IMG/VR virus record: IMGVR_UViG_3300000596_000003
Location: 1-22,344 of that record
Length of the DNA stretch: 22,344 nucleotides
Direction: 5' to 3' (one strand)
Source of the DNA: a virus
Below, piece after piece: positions 1 to 7,666 of this stretch. Under the pieces are notes generated by a model. That model was not told where the DNA came from and made no database searches. It worked only from the letters and a program-made list of their open reading frames with translations. The translations under genes were made by a program, and so were the position numbers. The first letter of the stretch is position 1; every line of letters begins with the position of its first letter.

Positions 1-249
1 GAGCCGATCGACCGGCTCGGCCATCTGGCCAACGAGATGCTCTCAACGCTTCAGCGCGACGAACGAAACTCCGACGTGCGAGCGGTGGTCTTCCTCTCAG
101 ACGACGAACGTGGCATGACCGCTGGAGGCGGCTGGGACTCCGACCTCGACGCCATCGTCGCCGTGATGATCCACTTGAGGAAGGTTTTCGAGGCGAACGG
201 GCGCAAGCTCGTGATCGTCCCGATGAGTCAGGAGATTCACCATGGCTAA
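1..249 (+). CDS. Hypothetical protein, 5' end outside window
   Basis: The frame is open from the left edge, so the gene is probably cut there; 82 residues are visible. An internal ATG at 37 is a possible start, but the 12 codons before it are open and similar in character. The visible part looks like a small soluble alpha/beta protein: a hydrophobic strand (RAVVFLSDDERG), a helix (AIVAVMIHLRKVF) and a second strand (KLVIVPM). No catalytic motif was recognised. The stop TAA lies inside the start of the next gene (ATGGCTAA, 8-nt overlap), which suggests translational coupling within a five-gene plus-strand operon. The function is unknown. Confidence 0.6.
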   Translation, partial: EPIDRLGHLANEMLSTLQRDERNSDVRAVVFLSDDERGMTAGGGWDSDLDAIVAVMIHLRKVFEANGRKLVIVPMSQEIHHG

Positions 250-514
250 ATCGAGCAGCGGCCCCGACACGATCCGGGAGGCGCTTGATTACGCCTTTCG
301 ATACGAGTTCGATTCGCCAGAGGAAGAGGTGATGCACGCCAGAGCGCTCGCAGCGCTTGTCGCGCTTGTCGGCCGGGTGGAGCAGCTAGAGAACGTCGAG
401 AAGGCCGCACGGGCGTTTGTGGCGACGACAAGCTCGTTCCGTCAGCCTCACTCGTCGCGGCCTGAGTTCACCGATCTCGCGCTCGCGCTTGTGTCTGTCG
501 GGGAGCCGAAATGA
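242..514 (+). CDS. Small hypothetical protein, paralogue of next gene
   Basis: This 90-residue protein is mostly helical, with a DTIREAL segment near the N-terminus and an ALVGRVEQLE helix in the middle. An AGGAG box about 8 nt before the ATG supports the start. It shares three elements in the same order with the next gene: DTIR near the start, ALVxRxEQLE in the middle and ALVSxGEP at the end, so the two look like products of a tandem duplication that later diverged. It overlaps the previous gene by 8 nt and the next by 4 nt (ATGA). No enzyme motif is visible. The function is unknown. Confidence 0.7.
   Translation: MAKSSSGPDTIREALDYAFRYEFDSPEEEVMHARALAALVALVGRVEQLENVEKAARAFVATTSSFRQPHSSRPEFTDLALALVSVGEPK
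362..391 (+). repeat. Diverged direct repeat inside paralogous small genes
   Basis: The 30 nt at 362-391 match 691-720 at 27 of 30 positions. Both copies are read in the same frame and encode ALVxRxEQLE in two neighbouring genes. This supports tandem duplication of one ancestral gene rather than chance similarity. Confidence 0.7.
485..507 (+). repeat. Repeated gene-end cassette carrying a ribosome binding site
   Basis: The 23 nt here recur at 841-863 with one mismatch. The part at 849-868 recurs identically (20 nt) at 1058-1077. The first two copies end a gene with codons for ALVSxGEP, and their GGGGAG lies 5-8 nt before the next ATG, so the element codes for protein and acts as a ribosome binding site at once. 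The third copy sits inside the gene at 870-1199 and no start codon follows it. Confidence 0.75.
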
Positions 515-873
515 CTGGCGGCAGCGAAGCCGACACGATCCGGCGTGAGCGTCTCCGACGAGCAGCCGAGGACGGGGAGCGGCTGTACCGCGTCCGTATG
601 CATGCCCCGGATGGCCCGACTATCGCCGATGACAACCGCATCAACGGCATCCTGTCGCTCGACCTGACCGACGCTTTAGGATTCGTTGACGCGCTTGTCG
701 CCCGGGCCGAGCAGCTAGAGCGGGCGTTGGCCGCTCTGATCGATGATGTGGAAACCGAAGCGTTCGACTTCGCAACCTCGGGTCGTACTGCTGACGAGTT
801 CCTGACCCGCGTCGTCGCTGCGAAAAACAGGGCGCGCGCCGCGCTTGTGTCTGCCGGGGAGCCAGCCGAATGA
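511..873 (+). CDS. Small hypothetical protein, paralogue of previous gene
   Basis: This 120-residue protein is likely mostly helical. The ATG overlaps the preceding stop (ATGA) and has GGGGAG as a Shine-Dalgarno sequence inside the last codons of the preceding gene. The residues DTIRRERL, ALVARAEQLE and ALVSAGEP match in order the elements of the gene before it. An insert with HAPDGPTIADDNRING is found only in this copy. The gene also ends on the GGGGAG element, and so supplies the ribosome binding site of the following gene. No known domain was recognised. Confidence 0.7.
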   Translation: MTGGSEADTIRRERLRRAAEDGERLYRVRMHAPDGPTIADDNRINGILSLDLTDALGFVDALVARAEQLERALAALIDDVETEAFDFATSGRTADEFLTRVVAAKNRARAALVSAGEPAE

Positions 874-1199
874 CAGCACTAGAAGTTCTCAAGCCGTTTC
901 GGAAATGCTGTGACGTGGTGACCGGCTATGAGAGTTTCGGTGATGAGGAGCCGAGGCGGCCGGTTGTCTGCCTGCTTCCGCCTGGGCACGACGGCCCGCA
1001 CGCCGATTGGACGGCCTGGATCGGAGTGGCGCAACCGGATTTCGAGAAGGCTGGGGCGTCTGCCGGGGAGCCAGCCGCGCCAACGGAGACACGAGAAGCC
1101 AAGCGCAGCCCTAGCGGCCTAATCATCGGCAAATACGCGAAGGCACCGGGCGAGGACACCGTAGACCTGGCTGCGCCAACGGAGCCGGAAGCACCCTGA
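870..1199 (+). CDS. Small putative zinc-binding protein
   Basis: This 109-residue protein starts at an ATGA overlap. Residues 13-44 hold two adjacent cysteines (13, 14), then C34, H40 and H44 (CLLPPGHDGPH). The GHxGxH pattern with upstream cysteines recurs in small actinophage proteins and could bind one zinc; that role is inferred. The second half is low-complexity (Pro, Ala, Glu, Thr) and probably disordered. It contains an in-frame copy of the SAGEP element that ends the two preceding proteins, and two AAPTE segments encoded by repeats at 1077-1088 and 1173-1184. This tail may therefore have grown by duplication. The function is unknown. Confidence 0.65.
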   Translation: MTALEVLKPFRKCCDVVTGYESFGDEEPRRPVVCLLPPGHDGPHADWTAWIGVAQPDFEKAGASAGEPAAPTETREAKRSPSGLIIGKYAKAPGEDTVDLAAPTEPEAP

Positions 1200-1213
1200 G
1201 GAAGGAGAGGCAG

Positions 1214-1492
1214 ATGCCCTACGCCAACCGTGACGACAAACTGAAGCAGATGCGGCGCTGGCGAGTAGAGAAGATGAAGCAGGGCTACGGCAAGGCCCTC
1301 TATGCCAGACGCAAGCAGCGCTACGCCAACGAGGAGAGACTGAGAAAAGGAGTCGTGCAGGCGATCCTCCTGCTGGAGGCGAGATCCTTGTACACCGCCT
1401 TGGACGTGCTGCGCGACGCGCTCGCCGACGCTCCTCCGATCGGCCCTGTGATGGAGTACATGCCAACCAAGGATCAGCGAGAGGTGCAGTAG
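1214..1492 (+). CDS. Small basic protein, last gene of plus-strand operon
   Basis: The 92-residue product starts with MPYANRDDKLKQMRRWR followed by KALYARRKQRYANEERLRK, so the first 45 residues are strongly basic and could bind nucleic acid. The MPYxNxxxxxxxxRRW opening resembles a short motif seen in small phage proteins; no fold was assigned. The second half is a neutral to acidic helical segment (VVQAILLLEARSLYTALDVL). A strong ribosome binding site (AAGGAG, about 8 nt before the ATG) sets the start. Unlike the other genes of this arm it does not overlap its neighbour (14-nt gap). A factor-independent terminator follows 20 nt after the stop. Confidence 0.7.
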   Translation: MPYANRDDKLKQMRRWRVEKMKQGYGKALYARRKQRYANEERLRKGVVQAILLLEARSLYTALDVLRDALADAPPIGPVMEYMPTKDQREVQ

Positions 1493-1511
1493 AGTTCAGA
1501 TCGGCCATGTC

Positions 1512-1539
1512 AAGGCCCCTCTTCGGAGGGGCCTTTTTT
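1512..1539 (+). terminator. Factor-independent terminator ending plus-strand operon
   Basis: A perfect 10-bp stem (AAGGCCCCTC / GAGGGGCCTT) closes a TTCG tetraloop and runs into a T-rich tract (TTTTATTT). It lies 20 nt after the stop at 1492 and 7 nt before the end of the convergent minus-strand gene. On the minus strand the bases after the stem are not T-rich, so it should mainly stop plus-strand transcription. Confidence 0.9.
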
Positions 1540-1545
1540 ATTTGT

Positions 1546-4500
1546 CTACTTGCCAGCCTCGTAGTCGGCGCGTGCCTTGGCGAGGCTCATCTCTCTCAAC
1601 AGGTTGCCGAAGAACTGCTGGGCCAGGTCCCCTCGTCCCCTGGTCGGGTAAAGCTCCGAGGGGCGGTTACGGAGGATGCGAACTTCGGGCAGCCCGGTGA
1701 CCACGTCGCGAACGATGTCGTAGGCAAGACCGCCTGCGCTGCTCTTCGGAACTGCTTGGCCTCGTGAGGTGATGTTCTGACCGGCCCTGAAGGATGCGGT
1801 GATGAAAGGATTGAGCGATCCGACCAGGCGAGTGGCATTCGCTGGCGTTCCGCCTGGGAGAAGCGCGCTGAGACCGGAGACGACATCTGTCGCCGAGTTG
1901 TAGGGAACCAGAGGCCGGGTGGCAAGGATCCGTTGCAGGTCTCCTTGTGGCTCGCCGATCGCGACGCTGCCTTGCAGGTAGCTGGGGAGCGGGCCACCGA
2001 ACTGGTCGTTCGCCATTTGCTCCCCGACCTGGCCGATCTTGTAGAGGATGTTCGCCCGCAGCGGGGCGTCGAAAGGCATCTTCGCGGTGATCCTCAGGAT
2101 CTCCCTGAACCAGGCGTAGAAGGGGAAGACGTTGCGGATCGCGTTTGACTCCCTCGGCGAGAGCGAGAGGAAGTTCCCGAGCGCGTCGTTGATCTCGCGG
2201 TTGACGAACATGTTCGTCTGCGGGTCCTTCAGCCCCGTCTCCATCGCCGCCTGCCAGGAGCGTGTCTGCTTCGGCATCGCCAGGTAGGCGTCGCGCACCT
2301 CCTTCGACTGCCTGAGAACCCGCTCCGCTGTCCAGCGACGCAAAAACGATTCGGTCGTCTTGTCGATGTGCGGCAGCACGTTGATCACCTTGGTCACGGC
2401 CATCGCGTTCCACCTGATCAGCGGGTGCGCGGTTCGTGCCCACTGAGGGAGCGACTCCCCGGTGGTCGTCCCGAGGAAGGTTCCGCTCTTGCGCTGCTGG
2501 GGCGCGTACTTGGCGACTATTTCATCCGACAACCCAAAGCCGCCATCCTCCGCCATCCCGACCGCTCTGCGCGCGGCGCGGAGGCCCTTGGTCTGGGAGA
2601 TCGCCCCGAGCAGGGCCTCCGCCCCGCGCGGACCGGCGTTGCGGACAGTGGCGAGGATCGTGTTGCCGACGATGTTCGAGAACAGCCAGGGGATGCGCAC
2701 CTTCAGCACCAGCGCCCGCCACACGTCCATGATCTGGTTGAAGACCTGGTTCCACTGGCTGCGGGTCACCTTCAGGTCAGCGCCCAGCACCTTCGCGAAG
2801 CGCTCCGGCACCATCAGGTACTGGCCGCGCGCGTTCCGGGCTATCTGCTCCGGCGCTTCCCGGAGGAGATTGCGGTTCGGGCTGCTGAACCCCTCCGGGA
2901 ACAGGTCGGGGAACATCCTCTCAAGGCTCTGGATCTGCGTTCCGGCCGCAGTACGCTCGGGTGGGAAGTACTGTCCTTTCTTGGTTCGCACCCACTCGTA
3001 GCCACCGGCTAGCTCCCCACCGGGGGCGGGCACGGCGAGCCTCAGCACCTCGTTGTAGAGGTCGCTGGTCGCGTCGTTGCGGGCTGCGCGCAGGAAGTCA
3101 GGCCCCAGCTTGTCGATGTGCATCGCGACCCTGCCTGCGAGGAAGAGCCTGCCGGTGTTCGTTGGCTCCTCGGCACTGGGCGGGGCCAACCCTCGTGCCC
3201 GCGCCCTGCGGTAGATGTTCGGCTTCTTCGCCATCACGTCCGGCATGTAGAACGGCATCGGGCGTCCCGCAGCGGCGATCTCCTGCCGAAGCTCCTTCGC
3301 GCTCGGACCCCCGAAGACGGTGTTGACGCCCGCCCGCACCCTCTCCCCTGCCGCCTCCAGCCCCGCCTGCATGTCGAGCAACTCGTTCAGCAACTCTCGC
3401 TGGGTCCGCAGCGCCGAGATCCGCGCCTCGCGGGCAGCACCGATCCTCTGTCCCGAGGCAACCTGCTGCCTGGAGAGCACCGAGGCGTCGATCACCTTCT
3501 GCTGCAACTCCATCTCGGCGATCAATGCGTTCTGGTAGCGGGTGAACGCCTCCCCCGCAGCGTCGTAGACCTCGCCCAGCGTCCGCATCCGGGCATCCTC
3601 GATCGAGGCCTGGGCCGCTGCCCGTGCCGCCTGCTGGCTCTCGGCGGCCGGGGCCGCCCTCTCGGAGATGGTGACCTTGGTCTTCGGCGCGCTCCACGGC
3701 CGCACGTCCTTGATATCGAAGACGACCATGTCAGGCCCGTACTCGATCCCGGTGAAACCAGCCTTGGAGAGCCTCCGGTTCACCTTCGTCTTCGTCTCGG
3801 TCAGCGCCTTTGAGTGCAACAAGTTGTCGAAGCTCTTCGGGGTGAACGAGCCGGTGTGTGTCGCTTTCGCGAGCAGGAAGTACAGTTGCTTGGTTGTCAG
3901 GTCGCGCCTGTTGGCGGCGAGCAGCTTGTCGAGCTTCTTGGCGATCGCCTTGTTCTCGATCGCCTTCTGCACCCGGGCGAGAAGATCGGCGCTCACCGTC
4001 TCGTCTCCGAGCCGGAAGAGCGTCGAGCGGTCGACCTGATGGGTGGTAACCCCCTCACCCCTCATGCCCATGCGCGGGAGCAGCCCCTCGTCACCAGCTT
4101 CGGTCGTGAGGTGGACGCCCCGTCCGAGCCATTCGCGCCCGGTCACGTCCCCGGTGTGCAGCGGCCCAGCGGGAACGATCGGGGTGGCGTGGTAGGCGGT
4201 AACGATGTCCTCGCCCAGCCCCTCTGCTGCCGATGGGATCTCCTCGGGCGCTTTCGCTCCCGCCTTCGCGAACGCCTCGGCCATCGCTGTCCCGACCGTC
4301 GAGGGGCCAGCAGCGCTCTCGGGTGTGATCCCGACCTCTTCGGCGTAGACGCCAAGGTCGGTGTTCATCAGCCGGTCGAGTTGCGCGCTCAGACCCTCCC
4401 ACTCGGCCCTGGTCATATCGACCTGACCGGCGAGATCCTCCAGATCGATGGCCTCCTTCTCGCTGCGGGCCAGTTGTTTTGAGACCCGGCGCGACGCGGC

Positions 4501-5784
4501 GAGCGCCGATTTGAGTTCGACCTTCCCGGCCCTGCGGCCCTCCCTGACGATCCTCTGCTTGCCCTTCTCCAGCTTCGTCAGCGTCGAGTCGATCTTGTCG
4601 AGATGCTTCCGCGCCGCCTCCGGGGTCAGGAAACGTGCGCCACGAGCGATCCGCATGTGCGTGAGCGGGGCCATGTTGGCGGCGATCGGACTCAGCCATT
4701 CGCGCTTGACCTTGATCGTCGTCATGTAGTCGTCCAGGGCGTGCCCCTTGGCGTTCGCGTCCCACATCTTCTGGGTCGGGTTGCGGTAGTACTCAAGGAT
4801 CTTCGGGTCATGCAGGAAGGTGAGCGTCGCCTGACTCGTCAGGTCTCCGACCGGCAGGATGCCCCGCCACCAGTTCACATCCCGCTCCATCGGCAGCGAG
4901 TTGACCAGGTCGAAGGCGACTTTCTCCTTGCGGCTCATCCGGTTGTAGGAAACCCGGTAGTCATGGAACGCTGCCGACGACTCGTGCGCCAGGAGCTTCT
5001 GCTGGTAGGTATCGGTCAGCGCCCTCGCCGCGCGCGACTGCTCACCGAGCAGAGGAGTCGCCGACGGGAGCCTCTTCAGGACGGCGTTGGTTGCCACCAT
5101 CCGGGCAGCCCGGTAGCCCGTTCTCGGCAGGACGCGCCTAGTCACCGTCTGGAGCGACGTGGGGTCCGCTCTGACATCTATCGTCAGCCGCGGCCCCTGG
5201 TGTCGACCGGTGACGAGCGCACCAAGGCGCTCCGAACCCGTCACCGCCCTGCCCTCTGTGGCCGCTGCCCTCGCTGTCAACCCCAGCGCGCCAGCCCTCC
5301 CGGCGACCGGAAGAACGACCGTCAGGACATCCAGGCCCGTCCCGATCGGGTCCTCCCCCATCCGATGCAGGGTCTCCCCGAAGTCACCGTGAAAAGCGGG
5401 GCCGTACTTGTGCTCGTACGACTTCGCCATCGGCCTGAAGGCTTTGCGGTAAAGCTCGGAGTCGAGAACATCGCCGCCGTAGAGCACGCCATGAGGGCCA
5501 GCCGTAATGTCGTGGTAGGTCGCCTTGCCGAGCGTCGAGCCGATCGCGGCGGCCCCGCCAGCTATCCCGGAGATCGCGCTTCCGGCCTGACCGAACGCCC
5601 CCCTGATCCCACCGATGACACCGCTGGAAGGGAAAGGGTCGAAAACGTCTGTCAGCGTCGCGCCGCTCTGCTTCGCTTTCGTCTTCGCGTAGGCCGAGCC
5701 GCCCCCACCAGCCGAACGAGCCTTGACGACCGCGCCACCACCGCTCTTTGCCTTGGACTTCTGATACGCAGAAGGTTTAGCCAC
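1546..5784 (-). CDS. Large internal virion (ejection) protein with ADP-ribosyltransferase-like segment
   Basis: The product has 1412 residues and is the last gene of the late operon, after two other probable internal proteins; size and position match gp16-like ejection proteins of podoviruses. The start is GTG in an 8-nt overlap (GTGGCTAA) with the preceding gene. Residues 1-50 are basic and low in complexity (Gly, Ser, Ala, Lys). Residues 56-90 and 150-175 are Gly/Ala-rich with hydrophobic stretches that could enter a membrane. Residues 395-475 form a charged likely coiled coil. Residues 526-698 resemble an ADP-ribosyltransferase domain (separate entry). A second coiled coil lies at about 715-820. 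The 850-1412 part is helical and includes the hydrophobic stretch IPWLFSNIVGNTILATV (1031-1047). No transglycosylase motif was seen. Internal location and injection are inferred from size and gene order. Confidence 0.75.
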   Translation of the reverse strand: MAKPSAYQKSKAKSGGGAVVKARSAGGGGSAYAKTKAKQSGATLTDVFDPFPSSGVIGGIRGAFGQAGSAISGIAGGAAAIGSTLGKATYHDITAGPHGVLYGGDVLDSELYRKAFRPMAKSYEHKYGPAFHGDFGETLHRMGEDPIGTGLDVLTVVLPVAGRAGALGLTARAAATEGRAVTGSERLGALVTGRHQGPRLTIDVRADPTSLQTVTRRVLPRTGYRAARMVATNAVLKRLPSATPLLGEQSRAARALTDTYQQKLLAHESSAAFHDYRVSYNRMSRKEKVAFDLVNSLPMERDVNWWRGILPVGDLTSQATLTFLHDPKILEYYRNPTQKMWDANAKGHALDDYMTTIKVKREWLSPIAANMAPLTHMRIARGARFLTPEAARKHLDKIDSTLTKLEKGKQRIVREGRRAGKVELKSALAASRRVSKQLARSEKEAIDLEDLAGQVDMTRAEWEGLSAQLDRLMNTDLGVYAEEVGITPESAAGPSTVGTAMAEAFAKAGAKAPEEIPSAAEGLGEDIVTAYHATPIVPAGPLHTGDVTGREWLGRGVHLTTEAGDEGLLPRMGMRGEGVTTHQVDRSTLFRLGDETVSADLLARVQKAIENKAIAKKLDKLLAANRRDLTTKQLYFLLAKATHTGSFTPKSFDNLLHSKALTETKTKVNRRLSKAGFTGIEYGPDMVVFDIKDVRPWSAPKTKVTISERAAPAAESQQAARAAAQASIEDARMRTLGEVYDAAGEAFTRYQNALIAEMELQQKVIDASVLSRQQVASGQRIGAAREARISALRTQRELLNELLDMQAGLEAAGERVRAGVNTVFGGPSAKELRQEIAAAGRPMPFYMPDVMAKKPNIYRRARARGLAPPSAEEPTNTGRLFLAGRVAMHIDKLGPDFLRAARNDATSDLYNEVLRLAVPAPGGELAGGYEWVRTKKGQYFPPERTAAGTQIQSLERMFPDLFPEGFSSPNRNLLREAPEQIARNARGQYLMVPERFAKVLGADLKVTRSQWNQVFNQIMDVWRALVLKVRIPWLFSNIVGNTILATVRNAGPRGAEALLGAISQTKGLRAARRAVGMAEDGGFGLSDEIVAKYAPQQRKSGTFLGTTTGESLPQWARTAHPLIRWNAMAVTKVINVLPHIDKTTESFLRRWTAERVLRQSKEVRDAYLAMPKQTRSWQAAMETGLKDPQTNMFVNREINDALGNFLSLSPRESNAIRNVFPFYAWFREILRITAKMPFDAPLRANILYKIGQVGEQMANDQFGGPLPSYLQGSVAIGEPQGDLQRILATRPLVPYNSATDVVSGLSALLPGGTPANATRLVGSLNPFITASFRAGQNITSRGQAVPKSSAGGLAYDIVRDVVTGLPEVRILRNRPSELYPTRGRGDLAQQFFGNLLREMSLAKARADYEAGK
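3691..4209 (-). other. ADP-ribosyltransferase-like domain within ejection protein
   Basis: Residues 526-698 of the 1412-residue protein run from TAYHATP (Y531, H532, T534), through GRGVHLTTE (554-562), to AGFTGIEYGPDMVVFDIKDV (675-694). This order, a YHxT opening, a G-x-h-h-T-x strand and a closing G-hydrophobic-x-GI plus VVFD strand, is the pattern of the ART domains of phage polyvalent proteins. In such enzymes the first His contacts NAD. The usual Tyr after the second strand is not obvious and the catalytic acidic residue cannot be assigned, so activity is uncertain. The domain lies between two coiled-coil stretches. Confidence 0.55.
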
Positions 5785-7663
5785 TCGGCGGCCTCGGAGT
5801 TATGTGCGGGAAGATCTCGGCCAGTGCGGCGCGCAAAACCTCCTCCGAGAGCGACGTTGTCGCCCTGGCGAGATCGAGGATCTCCCAGTAGGAGGCCCCG
5901 TCGTCCTGTGCCTCCTTGACGTAGCGCTTCGCAAACGCGATCTCCGCCTTCTTGTTCGGGAACGGCCTGCCGTACAGCCCGACGGCGTACTCCGGCTGGG
6001 AGTTCAGAACTGTCCTGACGCGAGCCTTCCACTGAGCGGTCTGCGGCCCGAGCGCGTAGCCGTCGATGAGCGCCTGGTTGTAATCCTTGACCTGGGCTAC
6101 AGGTGGTTTGCTCCCCCACTGGAGAGCCTCCGGGTCCCAATACTCGAACTTGCTCCCGACCTTCCTCGACCTCGGTGGAGCGTTCCCCGTCCAAACCTTG
6201 ACGGCCTCGTTCAGATCCTTGATCTGGCCTACGGTGCCACCCGAAGCAGCGCCACCTTTCCCGGTAGTAGGGGCCTTCTTCGAGATGATCGTCCGTGTGC
6301 CGTCGATGGCGGTGCGCACCTTGTTGCCGTTCGCATCCGTCGTTATCCCATCGGAGACGACCGTCTGCTCCCAGTTGTCCGGGTTGATGATGACTCGGCG
6401 ACCGTAGGCGTCCTGGTAGGAGATCTTCGCCCCCGGCTTCACCGTCGGCTTCCTGATCCAGGTATAGGTGTTGCTGGCGGGATCGAAGGCCATGATCCCA
6501 CCACCGGAGGTGGTTATGTTCTGGATCTTCGGGGGCTTGACATCTCCGGGGAGCACGTCGACCCCTGTTCCGTCTGCCCTTATCCCACGCCAGACGCCGG
6601 TGTCGTCCTTGTAGACCCTGGAGTAGGTCACGTCCGGCTTGACGTTCCCGGGAAGACGATCGACTCCCCCGTCCGCTCTGATCCCCCAAACAACTCCGGT
6701 GTCGTCCTTGTAGGTCCTGGAGTAGATGGAGGTGGAACTCGCTCCGGGCTGGACGAGCCTGGTGAGCTTCCCGGTCGTTGTGTTCAGCGAGAAGTAACCC
6801 GTCTTCGAGTCGCCGATGATTTTGATGTCTGCCTGCTGCGCCTGAGACGCCTTCAGCGCCTGGTCGACCGCCTCTGCTCCGTACTTGAGAACAAGGCCTG
6901 GGATCTGAGCAGCGAGGTTCGCGCGCTGGGCGGAGAACTCCCTGTCGGCCTCCTGCTGGGCGCGGGCGAGTGAGGTGACCGCCTCGCCACCCATCGCTGC
7001 GATCTGTCCCGGCATCATCTGGGCGGCAGCGCCCGCAGCCGCGCCCGTGACGTTCAAGCCTTGCGCCTCAAGTCCGGCCCCGAGCCAGCCGAGCGCCCTG
7101 CCGACGGGTGAGTTGTCGACGGGCGGCATCGTCCCGCCGGTCAAGTTCATCGTGGCGGCATTCGCCGCGTTGGTCGCCGCGTCGCCGCTGGCGAGTGTCC
7201 CCCCGAATCCCCTGCCGAGCAACGCATCAAGCTCCGCCGCCTGGGTGTAGCCCGCCTGGACCTGGGGGACGATTCGCTCCAGGAGCGGTGTCAGCGCCCC
7301 GTAGTAGCCCTGGATCGCTTTCTGCCCCGCGACCGTGTTCGCCGCCGCGATCCGCTGCGCGTCGGCGATCTTCTGCTCCTCGGGAAGCGTGGCCGCCTTC
7401 ACCTGCCCCCAGATGAAATCCGACTGTGCCTTCGTGTAGCCCGGGATCTGCGGGCCAAGCAGGCTGGGAACGCTGGAAACGCTGGGCGTTACGGTTGTGA
7501 CCGGCGCTGGTTTGCTTCCCACCAGCGACGGCCCTCCCGACGCTCGGAAGGCTCGCTGCCTGTCGGCCTGATCCGGGGGCGTCCAGGTGGCGGAAGACCT
7601 CGGAGTGGGGGTGGCTTTCGTCTTTGTCTTCTTCTTCGGAGGGGTGTAGTCGGGGAGTGGCAT
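5777..7663 (-). CDS. Internal virion protein (ejection protein), 628 residues
   Basis: The protein lies between two other probable internal proteins and is about the size of podoviral gp15-like ejection proteins, although no direct similarity was recognised. Residues 1-60 are Pro/Lys/Thr-rich and disordered, starting MPLPDYTPPKKK, close to the first residues of the preceding gene product. Residues 75-280 are Ala/Gln-rich helices (for example AQRIAAANTVAGQKAIQ). Residues 285-460 are beta-rich, with a tandem YKDDTGV repeat at 315-381 and similar short units after it. Residues 480-620 are helical, with KDLNEAV and KDYNQAL segments. The ATG start follows the previous stop by 3 nt; the ribosome binding site is weak. 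The end overlaps the next start by 8 nt. Confidence 0.65.
   Translation of the reverse strand: MPLPDYTPPKKKTKTKATPTPRSSATWTPPDQADRQRAFRASGGPSLVGSKPAPVTTVTPSVSSVPSLLGPQIPGYTKAQSDFIWGQVKAATLPEEQKIADAQRIAAANTVAGQKAIQGYYGALTPLLERIVPQVQAGYTQAAELDALLGRGFGGTLASGDAATNAANAATMNLTGGTMPPVDNSPVGRALGWLGAGLEAQGLNVTGAAAGAAAQMMPGQIAAMGGEAVTSLARAQQEADREFSAQRANLAAQIPGLVLKYGAEAVDQALKASQAQQADIKIIGDSKTGYFSLNTTTGKLTRLVQPGASSTSIYSRTYKDDTGVVWGIRADGGVDRLPGNVKPDVTYSRVYKDDTGVWRGIRADGTGVDVLPGDVKPPKIQNITTSGGGIMAFDPASNTYTWIRKPTVKPGAKISYQDAYGRRVIINPDNWEQTVVSDGITTDANGNKVRTAIDGTRTIISKKAPTTGKGGAASGGTVGQIKDLNEAVKVWTGNAPPRSRKVGSKFEYWDPEALQWGSKPPVAQVKDYNQALIDGYALGPQTAQWKARVRTVLNSQPEYAVGLYGRPFPNKKAEIAFAKRYVKEAQDDGASYWEILDLARATTSLSEEVLRAALAEIFPHITPRPPSG
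6521..6721 (-). repeat. Tandem coding repeat, two units of about 33 codons
   Basis: Residues 315-347 and 348-381 of the 628-residue protein align as SR(T/V)YKDDTGV, W-GIRADG or WRGIRADG, then VD-LPG(N/D)VKP. The nucleotides are also similar, for example the stretch encoding YKDDTGV in both copies. Each unit resembles a beta-hairpin with a strand-turn-strand pattern, so the pair may form part of a small propeller or fibre-like stalk. That reading is inference. Confidence 0.75.
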
Positions 7664-7666
7664 CAG

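Noticed and set aside
1667-2443. Second minus-strand frame (258 codons) inside the ejection protein gene
   Set aside because: It is an out-of-frame shadow rich in Arg, Gly and Pro, without start signals or motifs.
4603-5919. Long plus-strand frame (438 codons) opposite the ejection protein gene
   Set aside because: It is Arg/Pro/Gly-rich with no domain-like pattern and lies antisense to a well-supported gene, as expected from GC-rich codon use.
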